The position numbers and the translations under genes are program-made. A stretch of DNA of 64,000 nt from Chrysoporthe austroafricana (lineage: Eukaryota > Ascomycota > Sordariomycetes > Diaporthales > Cryphonectriaceae), in assembly GCA_001051155.2 (NCBI GenBank), contig JYIP02000011.1, forward strand, positions 372,001 through 436,000, in the 5' to 3' direction. Below, piece after piece: positions 9,800-20,560 of the stretch. Under the pieces are notes generated by a model. That model was not told the DNA's origin. It saw nothing but the letters and a program-made list of their open reading frames with translations, and searched no databases. Position 1 is the first letter of the stretch. Every line of letters starts with the position of its first letter.

Positions 9800-12590
9800 T
9801 TTATAATTACGTATAAAGACCTCGTAATCCTAATTAGCTATTATCCCGTTATAAGCAATCTTTTCCTTTTAGAATATTCTGAGCTTTTCTTGCTACTTGC
9901 TTTATTAGCTTTCGTATTTAGTTTTGGCTATATTGCTTTGCCTTCTCGGCCTTTTGCAATCGATACTACTCTTTAGCCTTATTTTGCATATGGATAGAGC
10001 ATATTATAACGTAGCATTATTCCTATATTATTTTTCCTTAAATGCATTTTTACAAATAATTATTAAATAATCCGATATAAGCATTATTATTCTCAATATG
10101 CAAGACTTATTTATATTTTCTTCGGGATTCCATAATAGGTTAAATCAATTAGTTCTATTCTTTAATTAAAAACTAATTATATTTGATTTTCTCGTTAAAA
10201 TATATCTAGCAATTATAATAAATATAGCATATCCAGGCAAGTTTATAATAATAAGGGTATAAGTAATTAATCTTTCTATCTTCTTAAGGTTTGCATTTGC
10301 TATTCTGAAACGGAATGCTTTGGAAGAGTTCTTATAATATAAGCCCGTAAATAAAATACTTAACTTTTATATGCTTAATTATCCAGCTATTTTGCTTTAA
10401 TCGTTCTTATTTTGCATATTAAGTAACCGTCTTTTCTATTTCTATATTAGGTTTTTCCTTAAATATAAGGGTTAATAAGTTATCTGGCTATTTATCTTGC
10501 AATGCCGCTTTTTCAAGCATAGCATTTAATATAAATATTCTTATTTGCTAAGTACTAATTTCTTTTTCTATTATTGCGTTCTATTATTATTCCAGGTAAT
10601 AGTTTAAAAGAAATCTTCTTAGATTTTCTTCTTTAATATTTAAAGAGTTGCTTGAATAATTAAAATTGCTGCTATTTATAGCTATATTATAAATAGGGCT
10701 TTTTCTTCTTATAATAAGTTGCTTTTATCCTTTAAATTTGCATAAAAACTATTCTAAACTTTCTTTTGCCGAAAAGTATAATAAGCAATAATCTTAATAA
10801 TAAGCTATTTAACTTATATTGCTATAGCTAAAGTTTGCTATTTATTCCGGTAAGATATTATTATTTAGCTAATTGGGTTCTTATCGCTAAATAATATTAA
10901 CTTATTTTTCTGAAACTAATTTCCAATTTCGTTTCTTTTTATCCTAATAGCAATTGCGTACAATATAGCCTTCTTTACCGCAATTATAGCAGGTAATTCA
11001 TTTGCATTATTCTTATATAAAGGTATTCAATTCTATAAGTCTAGTATATATCGTACTTGAATAGATTATATTATTCCGGGTTTTCTGCTAGAACTTGCGC
11101 TTTCTTGAATTGGGTTAGTATTTCGAAATGCTATTATAGTTCTTCTATCGTTATTAGCGCCGCTTATAAAATCGATTATCGATACGGACTGCTTTATTAA
11201 TAAACTTATTAAATTCCTTAAGTCGGTTTTCCTTATAAAGTTCGTCCTTAATTTCTTTCTTGAATCCCGTATAATAAGCGTTTATAAGAAGTTCGTTTTT
11301 ATAAGAGGGCGAATGTCGATATAGGGTAAATAAAAAAGTATATAGATTAAGAATAAATATTCGGCTTAAACAATTATATAAATACAAATAAAGAGGAAAT
11401 AAGAAAAGGGTTAATTTCTGTTATATTAATTGTTATATCGTCCTTATTTTTTTTTTTTTTTACTTAATCTATCGAGAGTGGGCGGAAAGCGAGATATATA
11501 TATTTGAAATCTCTATCTTTCTCGAATATTCTTTGCCACTTGATTTATAATTATAAGCTGTATTTATAAGCATTTATCAGCTTATTATAAATCAAAGTTG
11601 CATTTATATTATTTGGTTTATTCGTTTGAAAGCGATAGGGAAATAATTATTACAATAAGCTTTGCATTACGCAAGCTTGCTATTTGCCATTCGCTACTCT
11701 CTCGAATGTTCTAGCAGCTTTTGCTTACGTAATTAACTGATTATATAATTATATCTTATATATAAGTATAGTTTATAATAGTTATAAATATAGCAACTTT
11801 AGCTTTATAGCTCGTATAGTTATTGAAATATTAAGAAATAAAGTTTTAATATTATTTATTTATTAACTTTTCTTCTTTTAATTATCTGAGCCTTTTATAT
11901 TATTTATATATATATTTATATATTATTATAAAGCTTATTATTTATATCTTTATATTAATTATTTATATATATATGCTTATAGTTTTCGTAATTAAAATAA
12001 GCGATAATTTGTTTGAATTTAGTTATATAATCCGCGGCTAAGCCGGTTTATCGAAATGCTTCCAATTGCTATATTGCAATATATCTTTTATTCGAATTCC
12101 CGAAAGTTTTAATAAAGGCCGATTCAAAATTAGCATAGCGCTAAAAGATATGCTTAATATCCTTAGAGCGGAAATCCTCGTTATTGTCTAAATAGTTACG
12201 GAAAGTTAGCTCTTATTATTGAAAGGCCGTTCTTTTAAAGCAGCTTCTTGCAAAATCGATTTTATCGTAAATAGTCCTGAATTAAGCGCTATAATATTTG
12301 AAATAGGCCTTGAATTGAGTTAAAAAGGTCTAGAAATCTTTTCGAATGCTTTTATAAGGCTTAAGCTTATTAAGCTTGAAAGCTTTAGCCTATTAGAAAG
12401 CATTAAAGCGGAAAACCTCGTTCTTGGCTTCCTTAAGCTATTAGTACAGGGCTATATTTTGTTGCTAGAGCTATTCGTTAATAAGGATAGTTAAAGCTTT
12501 TTCCTAAAAAGCTTGATTGCTAGAAGAAAACGGAATCTAAAGCGCTATCGTATTTCTAGTATTATTCAAAAAGTATATATTAAACCGTTC
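9800..12590 (-). pseudogene. A1 gag and linker, split by solo LTR D1
   Basis: Gag reads on the minus strand from about 12590 to 11987, then from 11299 to about 9800 after removal of D1. It has a capsid region (12050-12480), the conserved gag block with AYYxGFKKEIKDELYKENRLKEF near 11170-11290, a CCHC knuckle near 10925-10985, and a linker with Trp-x2-Cys-x4-Cys near 10180-10250. Gag and pol differ by the -1 frame (1247 nt from knuckle to active site). The distal gag block is fused in frame to D1 LTR sequence, giving an artificial 77-residue open frame. Confidence 0.75.
11300..11981 (+). repeat. Solo LTR D1 in A1 gag
   Basis: A 682-bp segment starting tataagagggcg and ending atatgcttata interrupts gag and is flanked by the 5-bp duplication gtttt (11295-11299, 11982-11986). 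Its ends are the mutated form of TGTAAG...CTTACA, typical LTR ends. A second copy, D2, lies at 31270-31949 with a different duplication. No coding part is attached, so the superfamily is not known and the strand is arbitrary. Confidence 0.85.
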
Positions 12591-12599
12591 TTAAACAAA

Positions 12600-12608
12600 A
12601 ATCGTAAA
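12600..12608 (-). other. Primer-binding site of A1 (subfamily B)
   Basis: The plus strand reads aatcgtaaa just inside the 5' LTR, so the element strand has TTTACGATT. The LTR has tttacgact at 12788-12796, so the predicted RNA start AGTCGTAAA pairs over nine positions with one G-U. Confidence 0.55.
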
Positions 12609-12610
12609 AA

Positions 12611-13078
12611 TATTATAAACGCTATAGCAATCCTAAGATAAACTGTAATATCAAAGGGTTTATGCTAGCAAAAGTAATACTAAATATAGCTTTGAATACC
12701 GGAAATATATTTAATAAAGTATTGTAATATTTATAAGCCAATAAGGCTATTATTCGGAAATATAATAAAATCCGAATAATATTTAGATTTACGACTAAAA
12801 AGCTATAGTAATCTATTTAGTAAATATCCTATCCTTATATATCTAGCTTTTCAATATAGATTTGCTAAATCTAAAGCAAATCTTTAGATTTTAGATTTGC
12901 TAGATTTAAAGCAAATTCCTAAATCCTAAGTTTGCTAGATCTAGGGCAAATTCCCAAATCTTCTTTATTTTATAACTTTAACTTTAAGTTATATAAGCAG
13001 TTATAAGGTTTTCTTTAAGCGGGGCTAGAGGTAAAGTATTTCCCTCTTTATACCCTAGTCCTTTACTGGGTTATAATA
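12611..13078 (-). repeat. 5' LTR of A1
   Basis: It is 468 bp, tattataaacgc...gttataata. It contains an expanded palindromic module (about 12855-12960) of GATTTGC and its complement GCAAATC, different in sequence from the modules of other LTRs at the same place. Confidence 0.88.
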
Positions 13079-13204
13079 TAGTACGGTTAAAGCCAAGCAA
13101 GAAGGCTAGCAAAGCAAGCAGCGAGAAAAGCTTAGAATACCTTAAAAGGGAAGGATTGCTTATAACGAGACAATAGCCAATTAGAATTACAAAATCCCTA
13201 TACG

Positions 13205-13815
13205 CAATTACGAAAGAAAACGAAAAATATATTATACTGGATATATATATTAACGGGCAGCAATATAGCGCACTTTTGGATAATAGCATATAAGGAAACT
13301 TTATCTTGCCGGAAGTCGTTAATAGGGAATAAATTCCTTAAATGCAAAAGAAAAATCCTTATAGATTTAATACTGTAAAAGGAAAAGCAATTGCGTATAA
13401 TTTTAATATAATCGATATAAAAACTAATTATTTACTTATTTCGATTTAAAACCTTATAATAAATACTACTTTCGATATTACAAATACGGCATAATATAAA
13501 TTAATCTTAAGAATATTTTAGTTTAAAGAATATAACTTTTGAATCGATTGGACTATTAGCTAGATTTTATAGAAATAAGTTATACTTACTAAAAAGGTTA
13601 TAATTAACGGAAAAGGGAAAGTCTTAATTATTAAGGATAGCATTAGAAATATGCGCTTAAATAAGCTTAAATATACCCTTAAAGCAAACGCATTTGTTAA
13701 GATATAAAGAAAAGTTATAAATATTTCGAATTTATAAATACGGATTAAAAATAGATTAAAAATTCAAGCAATTAATAATTAATAAAGGATTGATTTAGCG
13801 CAAAGCATTATAAAG
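13205..13815 (+). pseudogene. A3 aspartic protease and pre-RT linker
   Basis: The active-site block YSALLD-N-S-I, stop, NFI (13265-13310) is the mutated retropepsin Asp-Ser-Gly. Downstream are ISI-stop-NLIINTTFDI and the Ile-Asp-Trp segment shared with A6. The sequence stops matching the pol linker at about 13815. Confidence 0.7.
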
Positions 13816-15290
13816 TTATATTTATTGCAAAAGATCTGAAAACGGTAAAGCAAATGCATTTAGCAAACGGTTAGATTATTAAAATATAAAACTTAAAGAA
13901 TTTTAAAATATTTTTCGGCAAAATAAAAATAGCAATTTTATAAATAAAGCTAAAGAATTCAATATTATTATCAGAATTTCTAATAAGGAAAGAAGCTAGA
14001 AAATATAACCTTTAAAAAATAAGATAAATATATTAAAATTACGTATAATATATTAATATATAGCTATTAAAGAATTAGAGCTATATACGAAAGAATTAAA
14101 AAATATTAGAATTCTTTAAGATTAAGAAAAAAAATCGAAAAGATTTTACGAAAATGCAATAGCTATAAGAAAAACAAAACTGAATATTATAAGCCTTATA
14201 GACTGCTTTAATTATTTCTTATTCCAAAAACGGTTTAGCAATCTATTAGCTAAGATTTTATTATTAAGCTATCCCTTTTACGAAAACCTTTAAAATGCAA
14301 TATAATAGTATCTTAATAATAGTTTGCAAATTGAGCAAATATGCTTATTTCTTTCTATATAAAAAAAGCAGTATAACGGAAAACTTTGTATATATATTTC
14401 TCAAAACGGTTATAGCTAATTATAATATGCTTAAAGAAATTATTTCCGATAGAAATAAAAAGTTTATATCAAGTTTCTAAACCTTATTTATAAAATTATT
14501 CGGAATATAATAAAAAATATTTATAGCATTTTATTCGCAAACGGATAAATAGATAGAACGAACGAATTAGATTATCAAATAATATTTACGATATTATATA
14601 AATTACAAATAGGATAATTAAATTAACTTGCTATTATTAGCTCAATTCGCATATAATAGTATAAATACGAGTACGATAAAGAAATTATTATTCTATACGC
14701 TTTATAGCTATAATCCGATAGCTTATTATAATAAGCTATTAGGAATAAATACAAAAGCAGCAGAAAAACGAATCCGGAAAATTAAGAAAGTCTAGAAAGA
14801 TTTTTAAAAAGAACTGAAATTTATATAAGAAAAAATAACGGAATATGCTAATTCCAAAAAGATTGAAAGACTAATCTTATAGGAAAAGAATAAAGTCTAT
14901 CTTATTCGACAAAAAGAATATATTAAAATAATAAAACCCTTTTATTCGCTAAACTACAAAAAGTTTAACCTATTCAAAATCCTAAGGAAAATCTCAAATA
15001 TCAATTTCGAACTCGCATTACCCTATAGAATAAGAATCCACCCAATATTCCATATTTCATTTTTCGAACCGGCATTAAAAGCGACTAAAATAAACGAATT
15101 TATATAAATCGAAAATAATAAACTAGAATACGAAATCGAACGAATTCTTAAATACAAAAGACTAACCAAATACCGAGAATATCTGATCAAATGGAAAAGA
15201 TATTATTCGAACGAAAATAGCTAGGAACCAATCAATAACCTGAATAATATATAACAAGCACTTAAGAAATACTGGAAAAGGCAACTAACC
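13816..15290 (+). pseudogene. A3 RNase H end, integrase and chromodomain
   Basis: From about 13820 the plus strand resumes at the last residues of RNase H (Cys-Lys-x-Ser-Glu-Asn...AFSKR), then the integrase HHCC domain (about 14100-14240) and the core. The core is open for 61 residues from 14295 (CKLSKYAYFFLYKKSS, then catalytic Asp in IISDRNKKF). Then come the C-terminal domain (15000-15080) and chromodomain (15119-15230, YEIERILKYKR...EYLIKWKRYY). Chromodomain aromatic positions are largely kept. Other parts carry TAA/TAG. Confidence 0.8.
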
Positions 15291-15292
15291 AG

Positions 15293-15793
15293 TTAGCCAG
15301 AAAAACGATCAGAAAGACTTAATACGGCTTCGTACCTTACGGTCAAGTCGATAACAGACCAGTTAATATCGGAACTAAATTGCTGCAAAGCAGCATTCAA
15401 ATTAAAACTCTCAAAGAGAGGACTTTTAGGAACCAAAGCTTCCGAAACGCAATACTCGGCCTCGGCTTTGCGACACTCTTCTTTAGCCTCTTCCGCCTCT
15501 AACCTTTTCAACTCTTCAATATTATTAATATTATAACAAACAGCCCGTATTATTTTCTTATATTATATGCGCTTTTAACAGCGCAAGCGAAAAACTTTCT
15601 CCTTTGCGGCTTCCAATTTATCTTCTAGCTTTTGATACTAAGAGGCTATCTTGCGAAGCTTATCTAGGGAAACCCCCAGAATATCATATCGGGAACGGTT
15701 AAAACATACGCATTCCGAATAACGCGAAGAATCGCTCTCTGAAACCTGGCAACTAGCAATGCCCCAACCTTTACAAAACGAATAAGAAGGCAT
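15293..15793 (-). pseudogene. Accessory gene of A3 (type 2: cysteine-rich N-terminus plus coiled coil)
   Basis: The minus strand from ATG at 15793 to TAA at 15293-15295 gives about 166 codons with three internal stops. The N-terminus keeps four of the six cysteines of the A8 pattern CX2CX7CX8CX3CX6C (MPSYSFCKGWG..., SCQV, SECV). Then comes a Lys/Glu/Leu-rich coiled coil, and the last 72 residues are fully open (LEAEEAKEECRKAEAEY... and SDINWSVIDL). It runs opposite to A3 pol, its 3' end facing the chromodomain. Zinc binding and a regulatory role are inferred from the cysteine pattern only. Confidence 0.75.
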
Positions 15794-15961
15794 TGGCACG
15801 GCGCGCTACAAGACTGCTTCCAGAAGAGAATCGCGATGCTAAGTCTTAATCGAACAAGAAAACCGAGTTTTTCGTACTTTGCTTGATATCCCGATTAGGA
15901 AGCTGCAATAATAGAGGGCAGTACTTGAGAATCTTACAAAGGATTATTGGGGATAATAACC

Positions 15962-15978
15962 GATAGGAAAAGGGATAA
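15962..15978 (+). other. Polypurine tract of A3
   Basis: The run gataggaaaagggataa ends exactly at the 3' LTR start. It is the best preserved example of the plus-strand primer site of family A. Confidence 0.7.
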
Positions 15979-16362
15979 TGTTATAAACCAATACGGAAAC
16001 TAGGATTATATAAACCCAAAGACAAATATTAAGGAAACCTACGCTGCTTATATAATTACGGGCTAGGGTTGGATAAGATAAGGATTACGAAATTACTTAA
16101 TAAGCGGCCGATCCAGAAATGAAAAGCTGAATATATAAGAATAGAATATTTACTAAATAGATTACTATAGCTCTTCAGTTGTAAATCTAAATATCACTTG
16201 GACCTTACCAGACATTCAAATAGTAGCCGCATAGGCTTGTAAATATTATAAATATTTGTTAGACAGTTTTCCGATATTCAAAGCTATATTTAGTATTGCC
16301 CTTGCTAATATAAACCCTTTGACTTTACAGTTTATCTTAGGATTATTGCAGCGTTTATAATA
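15979..16362 (+). repeat. 3' LTR of A3
   Basis: It is 384 bp, starts tgttataaacc (intact TG end) and ends gcgtttataata. It contains agttgtaaatct, the predicted R start in subfamily B form. Its U3 palindromic module is reduced. Confidence 0.88.
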
Positions 16363-16587
16363 GTTGTCCTTATATATCCAGCTTTTCAGGTTTGGATAGC
16401 TTGGATAGCTTAGCTATTTTCTAGGATAGCTCGGATAGCCTAGCTATTCTAGCTATCCTTCTTTTAACTCTTGCTTATATAAGCATTGAGTTAGTTCTGG
16501 AATGGGTAAAGGGGCTTAATTGCTAAGGGGCGAGGCTACTGGGAGCTTTAGTCCGTTTTCCTTAATTCCGCATATTAGTTTATAATA
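16363..16587 (-). repeat. Family A LTR fragment, minus strand, cut by A3
   Basis: It starts in the middle of an LTR (ccttatatatccagcttttcagg) and ends gtttataata, the minus-strand LTR start. It has a palindromic module of GGATAGCT/AGCTATCC (16393-16460). No polypurine tract follows, so it was a 5' or solo LTR. Confidence 0.75.
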
Positions 16588-17050
16588 ATAGCTTTATTAA
16601 AAATTTATAATTCAATATCGAAAACTATATTGATTTTTGCAATTATATTAACAAATAAAAACTATTTATTATATTTTTATATAATTTACAAAATCTTAAA
16701 ACTATTACGGAAATTTATAAAATTATTCCCAATTAATAAATTCGTTTATTATTTATTAATATAACTTTATTAATAATATAAAATGCTATTTTTATTTAAT
16801 AATTTATAAATTTAATTATTTATATTAAAAACTAATTATAATATTATTATACGATAATTAAATATGCTAATATATTCTATTATAATTTTATTACGAATTT
16901 ATTAATTTTATTTACCGAAATTATTTTATATTTATTATTAATATAATTAAATATTATTAAAATATTTTCGGATATTAATTATTATATATTATATATAAAT
17001 AATTTACGAATTCGATTATTCTAAAAATAATTAATTATTATAAAGGATTT
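16588..17050. other. AT-rich stretch with no recognisable gene
   Basis: The stretch is almost wholly A/T with scattered TA-rich runs and no open frame of note. It is probably transposon sequence mutated beyond recognition. Nothing else is visible. Confidence 0.6.
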
Positions 17051-17059
17051 TTATCTATT

Positions 17060-17580
17060 TAAATCTTTAATATAAATATATAAATAATTCAAATTTTTAG
17101 TATAAGCATATTTATTATTTAAATTCCTAGTATAAATTTATTTATTTATTGAAATCCTAATATAAGCTAATTTTATAAAATGAAAACGATTTCTTATATA
17201 ATTCTTTTTATAATAATAGCATTATTATACCTTTCTTATTTTACAATCTAAAACCTTATTATAACCGTAATATTTTTTAATTAATAGCTAATATTAATAT
17301 TAATAATATTATAAAAGTACTATTATTTTAACGGAAAAAGCATAGTATATTACTTTTATTATTATAAAATATCTTTAATAATTAGTTTTTTTTGTAAATA
17401 AAGGCTATATAAGGCCGGCAATTAATAATAATATTTATAGAAAAAATAAATTTATAGCGAATTCATTTAATAAATTTATAATAAATTTATTAAATGAATT
17501 TTATAATTTTATTATAAAAGCTATATAATAGCTTAATATACTTTTATTATAATTTATTTTTTTAAAAAAGCATACTTTAT
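17060..17580 (+). repeat. Decayed family C LTR, inverted relative to 21557-22130
   Basis: The reverse complement matches the C1 LTR at several points in order: the repeated TATAAGCATATTTATTATTTAAATTCC-like block (three degenerate copies at 17095-17175), the ATAATAGCATTATTAT block, and the signature agg-ccggcaattaata at about 17411-17428. Divergence is high and limits are approximate. Confidence 0.55.
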
Positions 17581-17699
17581 AATATATTTAGTATATATAT
17601 TATTAAGTAAATAAAAGCTAAAATATTTAATATATTCTGGATTTTTAATTATATATATTTTGTAATAAATATTTATTATTTAATATATTAAAAGTTTAT

Positions 17700-18215
17700 A
17701 TTAAGCAGAAATTGAATAAAATACCGAATATTATATACGGAAATATAATTAATAAATTAATTGGAAACGCTTAATAATATTTATAATCCGTATTAGATAT
17801 TATTTCGAATATAATATTAAAAAAAGTATTTAAATTAATAATTAAAAAGCAATATAAAATCTATTTAATAATAAGAAAAGTTTAATCTTATATATTTAGC
17901 TTTTTAATTTTGAATCGTTATTGCTTATTATTGCTCGAAAATTATTTATAAGCTTTTCCGAACTTATAACCTTAATTCTTAATTATATAATTCCAAATGC
18001 TTATTATTCTTATATAAGAAGGTTTTTATTTCGGATATTAAATTTGGGCTATATTAATATTAAATTTATTAATCTAGCTTATTTTTTTAATTTAAACTAT
18101 TCGTTAATTTATAATATTATTCTCCTTTTTAAGATTTTTATTTTTAAAGATACCTTATAAGTTTTTAATTATTATATTGCATATCGGTTATATTTTCTTA
18201 ATTTGTTATAAATAG
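17700..18215 (-). repeat. Decayed family A LTR (3' LTR of A4)
   Basis: It contains the LTR core sequence in order (…tatttaaattaataattaaaaagc… then cttatatatttagctttttaattttg), an imperfect palindromic module, and a ttgttataaat-like end. It is followed by accessory-gene sequence as expected for a 3' LTR on the minus strand. The ends are not sharp. Confidence 0.5.
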
Positions 18216-18540
18216 ATTTTTAAAAAGTTATTTTGTAAAAGATTATACTTATTTATCCAATAAGCATTAAGCTATTTTAAAACGTTTTTCTTTTATCGAG
18301 CTTTTTAATTATAAAATTATATTATACTCTTTTTGTTTAAAAGAAAAAGTAATGTATTAAATAGCTAATAATATTAAGAATTATTTTTAATATATTAAAG
18401 CTAGTCGTTTATATAATATTTCTTATATTTCTATATCGTTATATATAAGGTTTTTTTTAAATAATTTATACCGGTTATTAATTTTTTTTATAATTTCTCG
18501 CATTATTAATATATTAACCTATTTTAATAGCTAAAAGCTT

Positions 18541-18852
18541 AAGGAAAAAGCTTATTTAAAAGAAGTCCGTTGTTATTTATTTGAATTGCTTGCTTGCTTA
18601 TCCTATTTAAAAAAGCAAAAATGCTTTCTTTATCAGAAAAGGGTTCGATTAGTAAACGAAAGTTTTGCTAAAAAGGAACGAGAACGTATTACTAAAATTA
18701 TTCGAAAAGTAATTGCTATTTCCGAACTATTTGATTGGAATTCTATAAGTATAAGGACTGCAATCGTAAATTGGTTTAGTTTTATTAATTTTCTTTTAAT
18801 ATCTGAAAATCGTTTTAAGCCGGAACGTAATTTTAATATTTTAAATTTTTAA
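18541..18852 (+). pseudogene. Accessory gene of A4 (type 1), C-terminal part
   Basis: This is 103 codons with no internal stop from 18541 to TAA at 18850-18852. It aligns with the A9/A6 accessory protein: LACLSYLKKQKCFLYQKR (coiled coil), LVNESFAKKER and FDWNSIS. The upstream cysteine part and intron are not recognisable. An open frame this long in such AT-rich sequence is notable, but the first exon is lost. Confidence 0.65.
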
Positions 18853-18949
18853 ATGCTTTTATAATAGCTTAATGAAAAAGTATATAATTTGCTTATTTTG
18901 AATTTATTTGCTAAGAAATAATTGCGAATCGTTTTGCAAGAATTTTCAA

Positions 18950-20030
18950 AATTATTTTATAATTCTTATATATTTTCGTTATAATTAAAGTTTTTCTATT
19001 TAATTAAGAATTCTATTATGCTATTATTTTATTTTCGAATATTAAAAATTCGTTTAATTTTTTATTTTTTTATAAATTATTATTTAATTTGATTATAATG
19101 CTATTATTTAATATTATATTTTTTCGGAATTAATTCGAATTATAAAATACGGAAAATAAAATATAATTATATTTTAACTAATAGCTATAGCTTATAAGTA
19201 ATATTCGAGAGTTTATCGAAAATTTTAAAAAGGCCAAATTTCTTATAATTGAATTTCTGATTAAGTTTGCGAATATTATATTTTTTTTATCGAAAAAAAT
19301 AAATTATATTTATTTTTTTAAAATTTAATTTTTTAAACCTTTTTATATTAATATATTTTATTATTAATTCTTACATAAATTATAATTTTGATTGAATTTC
19401 ATATTATATTTATTTGAATTTCTTAATTTATTTTATTATTATTTCTATTAAAAGTTTTAATAGTTTTTTATAATATATTATAAGATTATATCTATAAATA
19501 ATATAAAAGGGTAATTTCTTAATTATATTAGTATTTGCGCTATTATATGTGAATTATGCTAATAATAATAGGTTTATTTAATTATTTTATTGGTAATTTA
19601 TATAAAATTATAAATACTATTTAAAAGTTTAATTAAATTTTTTATTTATTTATTTATTTATAAATAATAAGCTATCGAAAGCTTATATTCTATTTTAAAT
19701 TATCTTATAAATAGGGTTTAAAATTTAAAGATAAATTTCTTATTCCTATCTGAAATAATTTCTTTTAGTATTTCGTATTGCATAATAATTTGTTTAAAGA
19801 AAATATATACGAATTCTTTTGCGAAACTTGTTTTTTATAAAAAATAAAATAAATATATTTATTTAATTTGCAAATTATTATTAAAATACTATTATATTAT
19901 ATTTTAATTAAAGGTTTTCCTAAAAAAAAGTAATTTAATAATAAAATTTAAGCTAATAAATAATTAAATAGATTTAAATATTAATAGAAATTGCAAGAGT
20001 TTATAAGGTTTATATTGCTTTATTTTATTC
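18950..20030 (-). pseudogene. A4 chromodomain remnant and integrase core
   Basis: The minus strand about 19500-19920 matches the integrase core of other copies, including the catalytic-Asp block (from ttcttattcctatctgaaataatttc at 19736-19761) and the Cys-Lys-Leu-x-Lys segment near 19880. The region 18950-19200 corresponds in position to the chromodomain but is too decayed to read. Confidence 0.55.
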
Positions 20031-20039
20031 TGCTTTATA

Positions 20040-20560
20040 ATAAAGCTATAAGGTTTTCAGCTTATATAATAAAGTAAATAAATAGGGGATAAAAGATCTT
20101 ATAAAATGCAAGGTAATTAGTTAAATTGTTTTTATTATATTATATTGAATTGTTCTATTGAATTATCTTTTTTCTTTTCCGGAAGGGAAAAGAACTGGAT
20201 ATATATATTCGAATATTTCTTCTTCTCTTCTTTTCTTTTCTTCCAGAAATTTCTCGGTATTTTTCCTTCTTTATTAAAAATTAATAGTTTGGATTTTTAA
20301 GCATTTATAATCCTTATTTGCTAGATTTCTAGTATTATATTAAATATTTACCGATATAGTTTTTCTTAAAAAGAATTATTTTTCTAGAATTTATAGTATT
20401 TACAGTTCTCTTAAAGCTTATTTATATAGGCAATTACTTATATAATTAATTTTTATATTATAATATAAATAAAGAATATTATAAATCTGCTAAAATTAGC
20501 ATAATAGCTTTATTAACTATTAAACTATTAAAGAAAGAAGTTTATATTTATATTTATATT
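20040..20560. repeat. Possible decayed family D LTR
   Basis: A pattern similar to D1 is seen: an aattgtt...aattatc block, a CT-rich run, then agaactggatatatatattcgaatatttc (compare agcgagatatatatatttgaaatctc in D1). Similarity is weak and limits are guesses. Confidence 0.3.

Larger units (their letters stand above)
1..13078 (-). mobile_element. Element A1: chromodomain Ty3/gypsy retrotransposon, minus strand, left end outside window
   Basis: Reading on the minus strand from 13078, the order is 5' LTR (12611-13078), primer-binding site, gag, protease, RT, RNase H, integrase, chromodomain, and then the opposite-strand accessory gene near position 207. The 3' LTR lies left of the window. The element is split by A2 (1119-6714) and by solo LTR D1 (11300-11981). 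It is inserted in the plus-strand element A3, whose protease region starts directly at 13079. All coding parts are interrupted by TAA/TAG at conserved Gln/Trp positions, so it is a dead copy. The bases right of the LTR (tagta, 13079-13083) should be the target duplication, but the partner is off the window. Confidence 0.85.
13079..16362 (+). mobile_element. Element A3: right part of a plus-strand chromovirus hosting A1
   Basis: This is plus-strand protease, end of RNase H, integrase, chromodomain, opposite-strand accessory gene, polypurine tract and 3' LTR (15979-16362). The gag and 5' LTR must lie left of the window, on the other side of A1. An internal deletion at about 13815 has removed RT and most of RNase H. 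The 3' LTR is directly followed by a minus-strand family A LTR fragment, so A3 landed in an older LTR. Confidence 0.85.
17700..20035 (-). mobile_element. Element A4: strongly decayed 3' half of a chromovirus
   Basis: The order is LTR, opposite-strand accessory gene, chromodomain region and integrase core on the minus strand. It breaks off at about 20035. It is far more AT-rich than A6 or A9 and belongs to the oldest layer of the window. Confidence 0.6.

Noticed and set aside
17921..18160. 79-residue plus-strand open frame
   Set aside because: It lies in a decayed family A LTR and is very rich in Ile, Phe, Tyr and Leu with no homology to any frame in other LTRs.
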